Shown: piece after piece, positions 1 to 8,869 of the stretch
Numbering within the stretch: the stretch's first letter is position 1
Layout of the letters: the number at the start of each line of letters is the position of its first letter
Assembly (NCBI RefSeq): GCF_048323695.1
Contig: NZ_JBLWFT010000005.1
Coordinates: 124,001-188,000 of the forward strand
DNA: 64,000 nt
Direction of reading: 5' to 3'
Origin: Aquisalimonas sp007126095
GTDB lineage: Bacteria; Pseudomonadota; Gammaproteobacteria; Nitrococcales; Aquisalimonadaceae
Program-made: the position numbers and the translations under genes
Notes under the pieces: generated by a model
The model's database searches: none
Seen by the model: only the letters and a program-made list of their open reading frames with translations
What the model was told of the DNA's origin: nothing

Positions 1-1257
1 GAAGCCGAGGGCCATGACCGCATCGCCGCGCAGCGCGATCTTGCGCAGACGGTGATTGAGCATGGGCTGGTCCCAGCGCGGCTCGCCGCCGATGATCAGT
101 GCAGCATTCAGGCCCTCGACGGCATCCAGCTCGATGCCGAGAGCGGGGAATGCCGGCCGGCGTTCCTGGTCGGAGACGTCCACCTCCCGCAGGCGCGCGT
201 CGATATTCGCGGACCCCAGGCCACGGGTCAGGCGGGCGGCCAGGTACATCTCTTCCAGGGTCGCATTGGGCGACACCAGCGTACCCAGCGCCTCGCCGCC
301 GTCACGGGTGGCAACCCCCTTGAGGTGTTCGCCGGCGGCTTCCAGGGCCGTTTCCCAGTCGGCTTCCTGCCAGTTGCCATCTCGATCCCGCACCATGGGC
401 ACTTCCAGGCGGCCGTCGCTGTAGACGCCCTCGTAGGCGAAGCGGTCGCGGTCGGCAATCCAGCACTCGTTGATCGATTCATTCTCACGCGGTACGACGC
501 GCTTGATGCGGCCGCGCACGTGATGGATCTGCACGTTGGAGCCGACGCAGTCGTGCGGCGACACCGAGGGATGGCTGAGCATCTCCCAGGCGCGGGCACT
601 GAAGCGATAGGGCTTGGACGTCAGGGCGCCCACCGGGCACAGGTCGATGATGTTGCCGGACAGCTCGGAGTGCACCCCGGCCTCGACGAACGTGGAGATC
701 TCCGTGTGTTCGCCGCGGCCCATGCCACCCAGTTCCCGGAAGCCCGCGACTTCGTCGAGGAAACGCACGCAGCGCGTGCAGTGGATGCAGCGGGTCATCT
801 CCGTGGAGATGAGCGGCCCGAGATTCTCGTCCTTGACCGCGCGCTTGCGCTCCGTGAACCGGGACACGCCCCGGCCGTAACCCAGGGCCAGGTCCTGCAG
901 TTCGCACTCACCGCCCTGGTCGCAGATCGGGCAGTCCAGCGGGTGATTGATGAGCAGGAACTCCATCACCCCTTTCTGCGCCTTGAGCGCACGCTCGGAG
1001 CGCGTGCTCACCTTCATGCCATCGGCCACTGGAGTGGCGCACGCCGGCAGGGGCTTGGGCGCCTTCTCCACATCCACCAGACACATGCGGCAATTGGCGG
1101 CCACGGACAGCTTGCTGTGGTAGCAGAAACGCGGGACGTGAATATCGGCCTTGTCCGTCGCCTCGATCAGCATGGAGCCCTTGGGGGCCTCCATTTCGAC
1201 ACCATCCACCTCGATGGTGACCATGTCCGGATTGGTTGCTTCAGCCTTGTCTGTCAT
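1..1257 (-). CDS. nuoG: NADH-quinone oxidoreductase subunit G (partial, N-terminal 419 residues)
   Basis: Peripheral-arm iron-sulfur subunit of respiratory complex I, carrying electrons from NuoF toward quinone. The visible N-terminus has the 2Fe-2S cysteines C45, C56, C59 and C73, then a HPLDCPICDQGGEC cluster motif and a RCIHCTRCVRF 4Fe-4S motif, followed by the start of the molybdopterin-oxidoreductase-like domain. The ATG overlaps the nuoF stop codon by 4 nt (ATGA), so the two are translationally coupled. The reading frame runs open off the left edge of the window, so the C-terminal half is not seen. The family is clear from the three cluster motifs and the operon position. Confidence 0.95.
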   Translation of the reverse strand, partial: MTDKAEATNPDMVTIEVDGVEMEAPKGSMLIEATDKADIHVPRFCYHSKLSVAANCRMCLVDVEKAPKPLPACATPVADGMKVSTRSERALKAQKGVMEFLLINHPLDCPICDQGGECELQDLALGYGRGVSRFTERKRAVKDENLGPLISTEMTRCIHCTRCVRFLDEVAGFRELGGMGRGEHTEISTFVEAGVHSELSGNIIDLCPVGALTSKPYRFSARAWEMLSHPSVSPHDCVGSNVQIHHVRGRIKRVVPRENESINECWIADRDRFAYEGVYSDGRLEVPMVRDRDGNWQEADWETALEAAGEHLKGVATRDGGEALGTLVSPNATLEEMYLAARLTRGLGSANIDARLREVDVSDQERRPAFPALGIELDAVEGLNAALIIGGEPRWDQPMLNHRLRKIALRGDAVMALGF

Positions 1258-2546
1258 GCGGCAGCCCCTGCAGCGTCGTCGACCATGGAGCGCTTGTGTT
1301 CGATGTAATACTCGAACTCCGGCCGGAAATGCTTGAGGAAACTCTGTACCGGCCACGCCGCCGCCTCACCGAAGGCGCAGATGGTGTGACCGGCGATCTG
1401 TCCGGCCGCGGCTTCGAGCAGATCCAGATCTTCCCAGCGCCCTTCGCCGTTGACGATCCGGCGCAGGACGCGGTACATCCAGCCCGTCCCTTCACGGCAC
1501 GGCGTACACTGACCGCAGGACTCGGCGTAGTAGAACCGCGAGATGCGGCAGATGGCCTTGACCATGTCGGTGGTCTCGTCCATCACCATGACACCGCCCG
1601 AACCCAGCGCGGACCCGGCCTGGGCCAGGCTGTCGTAGTCCATGTCCAGGCCAAGCATGGTCTCGCCCGGCACCACCGGCATGGATGACCCACCAGGGAT
1701 CACGGCCTTGAGCTTGCGGCCGCCGCGCACGCCACCCGCCATCTCCAGCAGGTCCTTGAACGGCGTGCCCAGCGGGATCTCGAAGTTGCCCGGCTTCTCG
1801 ACGTGGCCCGAGACGCAGAAGATCTTGGTGCCACCGTTGTTCGGCTTGCCGAGATTCAGGAACCACTCGGCGCCGTTGCGCATCACCGCCGGCACGGAGG
1901 CGAGCGTCTCCGTGTTGTTGATGGTGGTCGGCTTGCCGTAGAGACCGAACTGCGCCGGGAAAGGCGGTTTGTAGCGCGGCTGCCCCTTCTTGCCCTCCAG
2001 CGACTCCATCAGCGCACTCTCTTCGCCACAGATATAGGCGCCGGCGCCGAAGAAGTTGTAGAGGTCGAAGTCGATGCCCGTCCCCTGGATGTTCTTGCCG
2101 AGATACCCCGCCTCGTAGGCCTCCCTGAGGGCCTCTTCCATGCGCTCGAACGGCTCGTGGTGAAACTCGCCGCGCAGGTAGTTGTACCCGACGGTCGCAC
2201 CCATGGCGTAGGCGGCAATGGCCATGCCTTCCACCAGCGCATGGGGATTGTAGCGCAGGATATCCCGATCCTTGCAGGTGCCCGGCTCGGATTCGTCCGA
2301 GTTGCACAGCAGGTATTTCTGCACCGGCGCATTGCGCGGCATGAACCCCCACTTGATGCCGGGCGGGAAGCCGGCACCGCCGCGGCCGCGGAGTGACGAC
2401 TGCTTCACGGTCTCGATGATGTCTTCCTGCGGCGTCTTCTCCTGCAGGATCTTCTCCCACGCCTGGTAGCCCCCGATCTTGCGATACGTCTCAAGACTCC
2501 AGGGCTCGTCGTAGGACAGCGTCTGATAGCAGACCTCGTTGACCAT
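1254..2546 (-). CDS. nuoF: NADH-quinone oxidoreductase subunit F
   Basis: NADH-binding subunit of complex I (430 aa, normal length). It holds FMN and the first 4Fe-4S cluster. The glycine-rich RGRGGAGF motif (residues 53-60) and the AGAYICGEES region form the nucleotide/FMN site. The N3 cluster cysteines are C344, C347 and C350 in SCGQCTPC, plus C390 in HTICAF. It sits between nuoE (3-nt gap) and nuoG (4-nt overlap). Catalysis takes place on the cytoplasmic side of the inner membrane. Confidence 0.97.
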   Translation of the reverse strand: MVNEVCYQTLSYDEPWSLETYRKIGGYQAWEKILQEKTPQEDIIETVKQSSLRGRGGAGFPPGIKWGFMPRNAPVQKYLLCNSDESEPGTCKDRDILRYNPHALVEGMAIAAYAMGATVGYNYLRGEFHHEPFERMEEALREAYEAGYLGKNIQGTGIDFDLYNFFGAGAYICGEESALMESLEGKKGQPRYKPPFPAQFGLYGKPTTINNTETLASVPAVMRNGAEWFLNLGKPNNGGTKIFCVSGHVEKPGNFEIPLGTPFKDLLEMAGGVRGGRKLKAVIPGGSSMPVVPGETMLGLDMDYDSLAQAGSALGSGGVMVMDETTDMVKAICRISRFYYAESCGQCTPCREGTGWMYRVLRRIVNGEGRWEDLDLLEAAAGQIAGHTICAFGEAAAWPVQSFLKHFRPEFEYYIEHKRSMVDDAAGAAA

Positions 2547-2549
2547 GGG

Positions 2550-3053
2550 TCACTCCAGATTATCGAGGATTTCGTCCACTTTCTCGGGCGTCAGGTGCGT
2601 GTGGTAGTGGCCGTCCACCACCATCATCGGACCGGCGCTGCACCCCGCCAGGCACTCCTCCTCGACCTTGAGGGTGATGCGGTTGTCCGGGGTGGTCTCG
2701 CCGAGTTTCACGCCCAGGCGCTTCTCGCAGTGCGCGACGATCTCGTCGGAGCCCATGAGCATGCAGGCGATGTTGGTGCACACATTGACCTTGTGCCGAC
2801 CCACGGGCTCGGTGTCGAACATGCTGTAGAACGTGGCCACCTCGTAGACGGCCACGGGCGGCATGCCGATATGCTCGGCAACGGCGTCCATCAGCTCCTG
2901 GGAGAGGTAACCGCCGTTACCGTCCTGGGCGACGTGAAGCGCCGGAATCACCGCCGAGCGCTTCCCCTCCTCGGGGAACTTGCTCAGCCAGTGGTCAATC
3001 TGTTCGCGCTGCTCGGGCGTGAGCACCCGTTCGCTAAGGCGTTGCTCGCTCAC
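2550..3053 (-). CDS. nuoE: NADH-quinone oxidoreductase subunit E
   Basis: Thioredoxin-fold 2Fe-2S subunit of the NADH dehydrogenase module (167 aa). Cluster ligands are visible as C92, C97, C134 and C138 (C-x4-C and C-x3-C). I place the start at a GTG that overlaps the nuoD TGA by 4 nt (GTGA). It gives the usual family length and fits the coupled starts of this operon. The frame stays open further upstream inside nuoD, so automatic callers may extend it wrongly to about 286 aa. Confidence 0.95.
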   Translation of the reverse strand: MSEQRLSERVLTPEQREQIDHWLSKFPEEGKRSAVIPALHVAQDGNGGYLSQELMDAVAEHIGMPPVAVYEVATFYSMFDTEPVGRHKVNVCTNIACMLMGSDEIVAHCEKRLGVKLGETTPDNRITLKVEEECLAGCSAGPMMVVDGHYHTHLTPEKVDEILDNLE

Positions 3054-4303
3054 CGGTCGATCTCCCCGAAAACGATGTCCTGCGTCCCGATCAGGGTCAC
3101 CACGTCCGCCAGCATGTGCCCCCGGGCCATCTCGTCCATGGCCGCCAGGTGGGCGAACCCGGGCGCACGCACCTTGACACGGTACGGCTTGTTGGCGCCG
3201 TCCGAGACCATGTACACCCCGAACTCGCCCTTGGGCGCCTCCACCGCGGCGTACGCCTCGCCGGCGGGCACGCAATAGCCTTCCGTGAACAACTTGAAGT
3301 GGTGAATCAGGGACTCCATGTCGTCCTTCATTTCCTCGCGGGTCGGCGGCACGATCTTGTGATCGTCGATCATCACCGGCCCCGGATTCTGCCGCAGCCA
3401 GCTGACGCACTGCTTGATGATCCGCACCGACTGGCGCATCTCCTCGACCCGCACCAGGTAGCGGTCATAGCTGTCGCCATTGGTGCCGATGGGTACGTCG
3501 AAGTCCAGCTCGTCGTAGACTTCGTAGGGCTGCGTCTTGCGCAGGTCCCATTCCACACCGGAGCCGCGCAGCATGGGCCCGGTGAAGCCGAGCTCCAGGG
3601 CCCGTTCCGCGGACACCTGGCCGATCCCCACCAGGCGCTGCTTCCAGATGCGGTTGTCGGTGAGCAGCGTCTCGTACTCGTCGATGGCCGTGGGGAAGCG
3701 CTCGCAGAACTGATCGATGAAGTCGAGCATCGACCCCTGGCGATCCTTGTTCAACCACTCCAGGTCCTTCTCGCTGCGGAAGCGGGACGGCTCGTACTGG
3801 GGCATGCGCTCGGGCAGATCGCGATACACGCCGCCGGGCCGGTAGTAGGTGGCGTGCATGCGGGTCCCGGAGACCGCTTCGTAGAGGTCCATCAGGAACT
3901 CGCGCTCGCGGAAGCAGTACAGGAAGACCGTCATGGCGCCGACGTCCAGCCCGTGCGCCCCGAGCCACATGAGGTGGTTCAGGATGCGGGTGATCTCGTC
4001 GAACATCACGCGGATGTACTGGGCCCGCCGCGGCGGTGTCACACCGAGAAGCTTCTCGATGGACATGACGTACCCGTGTTCGTTGCACATCATGGACACG
4101 TAGTCGAGACGGTCCATGTAGCCGATGCTCTGGTTGTACGGCTTGCTCTCGGCGAGCTTTTCGGTGGCGCGGTGCAACAGGCCGATATGCGGGTCCGCCC
4201 GCCGGATCACCTCGCCTTCCATCTCCAGCACCATGCGCAGCACCCCGTGCGCGGCCGGGTGCTGGGGACCGAAGTTCATCGTGTAGGACCGGATATCAGC
4301 CAT
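3050..4303 (-). CDS. nuoD: NADH-quinone oxidoreductase subunit D
   Basis: The 49-kDa subunit of complex I (417 aa), lining the quinone pocket. The N-terminus reads MADIRSYTMNFGPQHPAAHG, the conserved GPQHPAAHG motif of the family. The ATG at 4303 is preferred over one 24 nt upstream because the upstream eight residues are not family-like. The start lies 8 nt inside the 3' end of nuoC. NuoC and NuoD are separate genes here, unlike the fused nuoCD of E. coli. Confidence 0.96.
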   Translation of the reverse strand: MADIRSYTMNFGPQHPAAHGVLRMVLEMEGEVIRRADPHIGLLHRATEKLAESKPYNQSIGYMDRLDYVSMMCNEHGYVMSIEKLLGVTPPRRAQYIRVMFDEITRILNHLMWLGAHGLDVGAMTVFLYCFREREFLMDLYEAVSGTRMHATYYRPGGVYRDLPERMPQYEPSRFRSEKDLEWLNKDRQGSMLDFIDQFCERFPTAIDEYETLLTDNRIWKQRLVGIGQVSAERALELGFTGPMLRGSGVEWDLRKTQPYEVYDELDFDVPIGTNGDSYDRYLVRVEEMRQSVRIIKQCVSWLRQNPGPVMIDDHKIVPPTREEMKDDMESLIHHFKLFTEGYCVPAGEAYAAVEAPKGEFGVYMVSDGANKPYRVKVRAPGFAHLAAMDEMARGHMLADVVTLIGTQDIVFGEIDR

Positions 4304-5027
4304 TGGAAGCGCTCTCCTCCGCGGCATCGGGGTCAGCGTAGCGGTTGTCGTCGCGGATCACCCTGGGGACCAGTACGCGCGGCTCGATGGTGACCGGCTG
4401 ATAGACGACACGCCCCTTTTCCTCGTTGTAACGCACTTCCACGTTGCCGATGAGCGGGAAATCCTTGCGGAACGGATGGCCGACGAAGCCGTAATCCGTG
4501 AGGATACGGCGCAGGTCGGGGTGGCCGTCGAACACGATGCCGTACAGGTCGAAGGCCTCGCGCTCGAACCAGTTGGCGCCGGCCCAGATGCCCACCACCG
4601 AGTCGACCATGGGAAAATCATCGTCGGCGCAGTAGATGCGCACGCGCAGCCGCAGATTGCGGCTCACGGACAGCAGGTGATAGACCACGGCAAACCGGCG
4701 TCCGGTGTTGCTGGTGACGGGGTCCAGCCCGTAGACGCCGGTCAGGCCAAGGCGCGCAAACGTGTTGCCACGCACCCCGCGGGAGAAGCCCGCGCCGGAT
4801 GCCTGCTCGGTAATCCACTCGTCCTGCCCCCAGGCGGCGTAGTCGACGCCACACAGATCGGTGAGCTGTTCGAAGCGGAACGTGTCACGCAACGTCTTCA
4901 TGGTGGCGAAAAGCGCGTCCTGGGGCACTTCCAGGACGGTCTCGCCGAGCCGCTCACGGTACTCAACCTGGGCCTCGGGAAACGCATCCCTGAGGCTGTC
5001 TGCCAATGCTTTGTGCGCGTCGGCCAT
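4296..5027 (-). CDS. nuoC: NADH-quinone oxidoreductase subunit C
   Basis: The 30-kDa subunit of complex I (243 aa), forming the connecting module with NuoB and NuoD. The conserved family signature lies around ANWFEREAFDLYGIVFDGHP, followed by LRRILTDYGF and HPFRKDFPL. It follows nuoB after 19 nt and overlaps nuoD by 8 nt. The C-terminal 30 residues are charged and not conserved. Confidence 0.96.
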   Translation of the reverse strand: MADAHKALADSLRDAFPEAQVEYRERLGETVLEVPQDALFATMKTLRDTFRFEQLTDLCGVDYAAWGQDEWITEQASGAGFSRGVRGNTFARLGLTGVYGLDPVTSNTGRRFAVVYHLLSVSRNLRLRVRIYCADDDFPMVDSVVGIWAGANWFEREAFDLYGIVFDGHPDLRRILTDYGFVGHPFRKDFPLIGNVEVRYNEEKGRVVYQPVTIEPRVLVPRVIRDDNRYADPDAAEESASNG

Positions 5028-5046
5028 GGCCTGTGTTCCCTGCTAG

Positions 5047-5523
5047 CTAACGGGCGATCGTGTTGGTGCGCCGGATCTTGTTCTGGAGCTGCACCACACC
5101 ATAGAGCAGCGCCTCCGCGGTGGGCGGACAGCCTGGCACGTAGATATCCACCGGGACGATGCGGTCGCAGCCACGCACCACCGAATAGGAATAATGGTAG
5201 TAGCCGCCACCGTTGGCGCAGGACCCCATGGAGATGACCCACTTGGGGTCGGACATCTGGTCGTACACCTTGCGCAACGCCGGGGCCATCTTGTTGCACA
5301 GTGTTCCGGCCACGATCATCACGTCGGACTGCCGCGGACTCGGACGGAAAATGATACCGAGGCGGTCCATGTCATACCGGGCCGCACCGCAATGCATCAT
5401 CTCCACCGCACAGCAGGCGAGGCCGAACGTCATGGGCCACATCGACCCCGTGCGCGCCCAGTTGATGAGCTTGTCCGCCGAGGTGGTGACGAACCCTTTC
5501 TCGAGAACGCCTTCTACTCCCAT
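5047..5523 (-). CDS. nuoB: NADH-quinone oxidoreductase subunit B
   Basis: Carries the terminal N2 4Fe-4S cluster that reduces quinone (158 aa). The ligands are visible: tandem cysteines C37-C38 in LACCAVEMMH, C102 in GSCANGGG and C132 in VPGCPP. The ATG at 5523 overlaps the end of nuoA by 10 nt. An open upstream extension of 37 codons reads inside nuoA and is rejected because the family begins near MGVEGVLEKGFVTTS. Confidence 0.96.
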   Translation of the reverse strand: MGVEGVLEKGFVTTSADKLINWARTGSMWPMTFGLACCAVEMMHCGAARYDMDRLGIIFRPSPRQSDVMIVAGTLCNKMAPALRKVYDQMSDPKWVISMGSCANGGGYYHYSYSVVRGCDRIVPVDIYVPGCPPTAEALLYGVVQLQNKIRRTNTIAR

Positions 5524-5870
5524 TCCAGCGCCCCCTTCTTCCACTCGTAGAGAAAACCGATCAGGAGAATGAACAGGAAAAGCCCCATTGCCGCAAAACC
5601 AAAGAACCCGATGTCGTCGAGGACGATGGCCCACGGAAACAGGAACGCGATTTCCAGGTCAAAAATGATGAAGAGAATGGCCACAAGGTAGTAACGCACA
5701 TCGAATTTCATGCGCGTATCCTCGAATGCCTCGAAGCCACATTCGTACGGGGAAAGCTTTTCGTCATTCGGGCGCCGCGGCCCGAGCACGAAACCGGCCA
5801 CGATCAGTACTGCGCCGAGCCCCAGCCCCACGATAATGAACAGAAGAATCGGTAGATATTCTGCAAGCAT
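5514..5870 (-). CDS. nuoA: NADH-quinone oxidoreductase subunit A
   Basis: Small membrane subunit of complex I (118 aa) with three hydrophobic segments, near residues 5-28, 60-80 and 87-110. The conserved loop KLSPYECGFEAFEDTR carries the family cysteine. The ATG at 5870 has a GAGGG ribosome site about 9 nt upstream. A start six codons earlier lacks one. First gene of the nuo operon, about 90 nt downstream of a strong promoter. Confidence 0.95.
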   Translation of the reverse strand: MLAEYLPILLFIIVGLGLGAVLIVAGFVLGPRRPNDEKLSPYECGFEAFEDTRMKFDVRYYLVAILFIIFDLEIAFLFPWAIVLDDIGFFGFAAMGLFLFILLIGFLYEWKKGALEWE

Positions 5871-5956
5871 CAGCCGGATCCCTCGCACGCCCGGAAATTG
5901 GTCAGGAGTGTGCGCGCATCCGCGCGCAAACCACCGCGGTTTCGGATTCCGCGCGC

Positions 5957-5985
5957 AGTGTAGAGCAGCCCACCGAGACTGTCAA
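5957..5985 (-). promoter_or_regulatory. sigma70 promoter of the nuo operon
   Basis: On the minus strand TTGACA (5980-5985), a 17-nt spacer, then TACACT (5957-5962). The -35 box is perfect and the -10 matches at four of six positions. It lies between the tRNA-Leu terminator and nuoA and reads toward nuoA. Confidence 0.75.
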
Positions 5986-6009
5986 ATCCTAACTTATTGA
6001 TTATAAAGG

Positions 6010-6041
6010 AAAAACGAGAACAGGCCCGGCGAAGCCGAGCC
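6010..6041 (-). terminator. rho-independent terminator after tRNA-Leu
   Basis: Minus-strand hairpin with 8-bp arms (GGCTCGGC / GCCGGGCC) around a TTC loop at 6023-6041, followed by a T-rich tail ending in five T at 6010-6014. It would end the secG-tRNA transcript before the nuo promoter. The tail is interrupted, so strength is uncertain. Confidence 0.6.
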
Positions 6042-6051
6042 GATCGGTAGA

Positions 6052-6136
6052 TGGTGCGGATGGCCGGACTCGAACCGGCACGGCTTGCGCCACTGCCCCC
6101 TCAAGACAGCGTGTCTACCAGTTCCACCACATCCGC
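6052..6136 (-). tRNA. leuU: tRNA-Leu (anticodon GAG)
   Basis: 85-nt class II tRNA including an encoded CCA end. The 7-bp acceptor stem is GCGGATG/CATCCGC with discriminator A. The D-arm holds TGGTGGAACTGGTAGACACG, the anticodon loop is TTGAGGG with GAG, a variable arm follows, and the T-loop is GGTTCGAGTCC. In E. coli the same isoacceptor (leuU) also follows secG, which supports the call. Confidence 0.97.
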
Positions 6137-6243
6137 AAGCAGGAACGGAATCCTAACAGACTCCCTCGTCTGGACCAAGCCTGTTGCATCGCAACGAGAC
6201 CACATTGTGACCGTGCGCACACTCTCTGTGAGCACGTCAGGCA

Positions 6244-6630
6244 TCACTCTTCCGGCGGTGCCGCAGGACCGTCGGCGGGACCTTCGTCGGGCGCTTCGGG
6301 CGCCTGATCGTCCGCCTCGGGGCCTTCACCCTCCACTGGCTCTTCGACCGGCGCAGCCGGCTCCTCGCCGGCACGGTCGAGAACGCTCCCGGGCCCGGCG
6401 TCCCGCGAGGCGAAAATCGCCAGCGTCAGACTGGTAATGAAAAACCCGGCCGCCAGAAGCCCGGTAATCCGCGACAGAAACGTCGCCGACCCCCGCGCAC
6501 CGAACACCGTGCTCGAGGCACCGCTGCCGAAGGCGGCGCCGGCGTCGGCACCCTTGCCATGCTGCAACAACACCAGCACAACCAGCGCGATGGCGATGAC
6601 GACGTGGAATATCAGAACAATCTGTGCCAT
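6244..6630 (-). CDS. secG: Preprotein translocase subunit SecG with acidic C-terminal tail
   Basis: Accessory membrane subunit of the SecYEG channel (128 aa). The first 75 residues are typical SecG: TM1 near 3-21 (IVLIFHVVIAIALVVLVLL), the loop QHGKGADAGAAFGSGASSTVFGARG, then TM2 near 52-70. The remaining 50 or so residues are almost only Pro, Ala, Glu, Asp and Gly, an acidic low-complexity tail. Such tails occur in halophiles. It sits 28 nt after tpiA in the same direction. Confidence 0.95.
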   Translation of the reverse strand: MAQIVLIFHVVIAIALVVLVLLQHGKGADAGAAFGSGASSTVFGARGSATFLSRITGLLAAGFFITSLTLAIFASRDAGPGSVLDRAGEEPAAPVEEPVEGEGPEADDQAPEAPDEGPADGPAAPPEE

Positions 6631-6658
6631 GCAGGCCTCTTGCTACGAGTTGCGCGAC

Positions 6659-7408
6659 CTACGGGGCACGCGCAACAATATTGATGAATTCATTCGCCTT
6701 AAGCGAGGCGCCGCCAACCAGCGCACCATCGATGTCGGCCATGGCGAACAACTCCGCCGCGGTCTCCGGCTTGACGCTTCCGCCATAGAGGAGGCGCACC
6801 TGGGTCGCCGCGGCGCCGTGGCCCGCGAGCCGCGCTCGAATGAACGCGTGGGCCGACTGCGCCTGCTCCGGTGTGGCCGTCCGCCCGGTTCCTATGGCCC
6901 AGACCGGCTCATACGCCACGACGCTGCGGGTCAGTGCGTCACCGTCAACATGCTCCGCCACGGCATCAATCTGCGCGGCCAGCACGGCTTCCGTGTCACC
7001 GTTTTCCCGCTGCTCCAGCGTCTCACCGACACACAGCACCGGCGTCACTCCGTGCCGGATCGCGGCCGCGAAGCGAGCCGCAACCAGCGTATCCGATTCA
7101 CCGTAATGGAGGCGCCGCTCGGAATGCCCGACCAGGGCGTGGAAGCAGCCAAGGTCGGTGAGCATATCAGCCGCGATCTCACCGGTATAGGCGCCCTGGT
7201 CCTGGTCGGCGACGTTCTGCGCTCCGACTGTGATGACGGACCCCTCGGCCAGTCGCACAACGTCGGGAATGTAGACGGCCGGCGGCAGGACGAGCACATC
7301 GGCCCCCTGACCGTCACCGAGTCCATCCCGGATGGCCGTCATCAGCGCCCGAACGGTTGCGCGGGAGCCATGCATCTTCCAGTTGCCGGCAACGAGTGGT
7401 CGCCTCAT
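6659..7408 (-). CDS. tpiA: Triosephosphate isomerase
   Basis: Interconverts dihydroxyacetone phosphate and glyceraldehyde 3-phosphate in glycolysis and gluconeogenesis. It has 249 aa, the standard TIM-barrel length. Catalytic residues are visible: N9 and K11 (AGNWKMHG), H95 (GHSERR) and E167 (YEPVWAIGTG). The phosphate-binding LYGGSV motif lies near the C-terminus. It lies between glmM and secG, a position common in gammaproteobacteria but not in E. coli. Confidence 0.97.
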   Translation of the reverse strand: MRRPLVAGNWKMHGSRATVRALMTAIRDGLGDGQGADVLVLPPAVYIPDVVRLAEGSVITVGAQNVADQDQGAYTGEIAADMLTDLGCFHALVGHSERRLHYGESDTLVAARFAAAIRHGVTPVLCVGETLEQRENGDTEAVLAAQIDAVAEHVDGDALTRSVVAYEPVWAIGTGRTATPEQAQSAHAFIRARLAGHGAAATQVRLLYGGSVKPETAAELFAMADIDGALVGGASLKANEFINIVARAP

Positions 7409-7477
7409 GAGGTCGCCTCCAAGCGACTGAAAAGCAGCCGCGAATCATAGCCGAAGGACAGGGGGCTTGTCACGGTT

Positions 7478-8815
7478 TCACGCCAGGGCACGCCCGACCG
7501 CGTCGGCCAGTTGCTGGCTGTAGCGCTCCACCAGTTGGGGATCCTGCCCTTCGACCATGACCCGAATCACTGGCTCGGTCCCCGAGGGGCGCAGCAGCAC
7601 GCGTCCCCGGCCGTCCAGCTCGCGTTCCACCGCTGCGACGTCGTCCTCCAGGGTGGCAAGGTCGTCAGCCCGCGCACGCCGCGCCACGGGAACGTTGATC
7701 ATATGCTGCGGGTACTTGGTCATGCCGCCACGGAGCGCGTCAAGTGAGGTTTCCGTGCGCACCATGCACTCGAGCACCTGTAGCGCGGAAACAATGCCGT
7801 CGCCAGTGGTCGTACGATCGAGACAAACTACGTGGCCGGACGACTCGCCGCCCAGCACCCCGCCCTCCTGCCGCAGCAGCTCCAGTACGTAGCGATCGCC
7901 AACCCTGGCCCGGCGGAAGGCGATCCCTTTGTCGGTCAGTGCATGCTCCAGGCCGAGATTGCTCATGAGCGTGCCCACAACGGGGCCGTGCAGCTTGCCT
8001 GCAGCGCGTCGGGCACTGGCAATGACGTAGAGGATCTCGTCACCGTCAACAATACTGCCGGCGGCATCCACCATGATGAGACGGTCGCCGTCGCCATCGA
8101 AGGCGATGCCGGCGTCGGCGCGGTGCTCCCGAACGGCCTGCTGCAGAGCGGCGGGACTGGTGGAACCGCAGTCGACGTTGATGTTGAGGCCATCAGGACG
8201 GTCTCCCAGGGTGACCACTTCCGCTCCCAGCTCGCGGAACACCTCGGGTCCCACGTGGTAGGTGGCGCCATTGGCGCAGTCCACCACCAGCCTGAGGCCA
8301 CTCAGCCGCACGTCACGCCCCACCGTGCTCTTGCAGAACTCGATGTAGCGCCCCGGCGCGTCGGCAAGTCGCGTGACCTTGCCCAGTTCGGAGGAGGCCA
8401 CGGTGGTCAGCGTGGCGTCCATCTCTGCCTCGATCGCCGCTTCGGCCGCGTCGTCCAGCTTCTCGCCGTCGTGGGAGAAGAACTTGATGCCGTTGTCTTC
8501 GTGGGGATTGTGGGACGCGCTGATGACAATGCCGGCGCCGGCGCGCAGGGTATTGGTGAGATAGGCGATCGCCGGCGTGGGCATGGGACCGAGCAACCGG
8601 ATATCGGCCCCGGCGGCCGACAACCCGGCCTCGAGGGCGGACTCGAACATGTAGCCGGAGATGCGGGTATCCTTGCCGATGAGCACCAGGCGACGGTCAC
8701 GCCGCGACAGTACCCGCCCCAGCGCCCAGCCCAGCTTCAGGACGAAATCGGGAGTAATGGGGTGTTCACCGACACGGCCACGGATGCCGTCGGTGCCGAA
8801 GTATTTGCGTGTCAT
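7478..8815 (-). CDS. glmM: Phosphoglucosamine mutase
   Basis: Converts glucosamine-6-phosphate to glucosamine-1-phosphate for UDP-GlcNAc, hence for peptidoglycan and lipopolysaccharide. It has 445 aa. The phosphoserine loop is ISASHNP with S101, the metal loop is FDGDGDR, and the C-terminal phosphate site is RPSGTEP. The start MTRKYFGTDGIRG is the standard one. An upstream ATG 36 nt earlier adds a non-conserved leader and is not chosen. It follows folP by 54 nt. Confidence 0.97.
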   Translation of the reverse strand: MTRKYFGTDGIRGRVGEHPITPDFVLKLGWALGRVLSRRDRRLVLIGKDTRISGYMFESALEAGLSAAGADIRLLGPMPTPAIAYLTNTLRAGAGIVISASHNPHEDNGIKFFSHDGEKLDDAAEAAIEAEMDATLTTVASSELGKVTRLADAPGRYIEFCKSTVGRDVRLSGLRLVVDCANGATYHVGPEVFRELGAEVVTLGDRPDGLNINVDCGSTSPAALQQAVREHRADAGIAFDGDGDRLIMVDAAGSIVDGDEILYVIASARRAAGKLHGPVVGTLMSNLGLEHALTDKGIAFRRARVGDRYVLELLRQEGGVLGGESSGHVVCLDRTTTGDGIVSALQVLECMVRTETSLDALRGGMTKYPQHMINVPVARRARADDLATLEDDVAAVERELDGRGRVLLRPSGTEPVIRVMVEGQDPQLVERYSQQLADAVGRALA

Positions 8816-8869
8816 GTCCGTCTCGTCATGCAGGTCGGCACGGCCAGGCATGGCCGCCGTGTTGTTTAG

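Noticed and set aside
52..1308. Plus-strand open frame over nuoG
   Set aside because: It is a shadow of nuoG, whose iron-sulfur motifs are clear on the minus strand.
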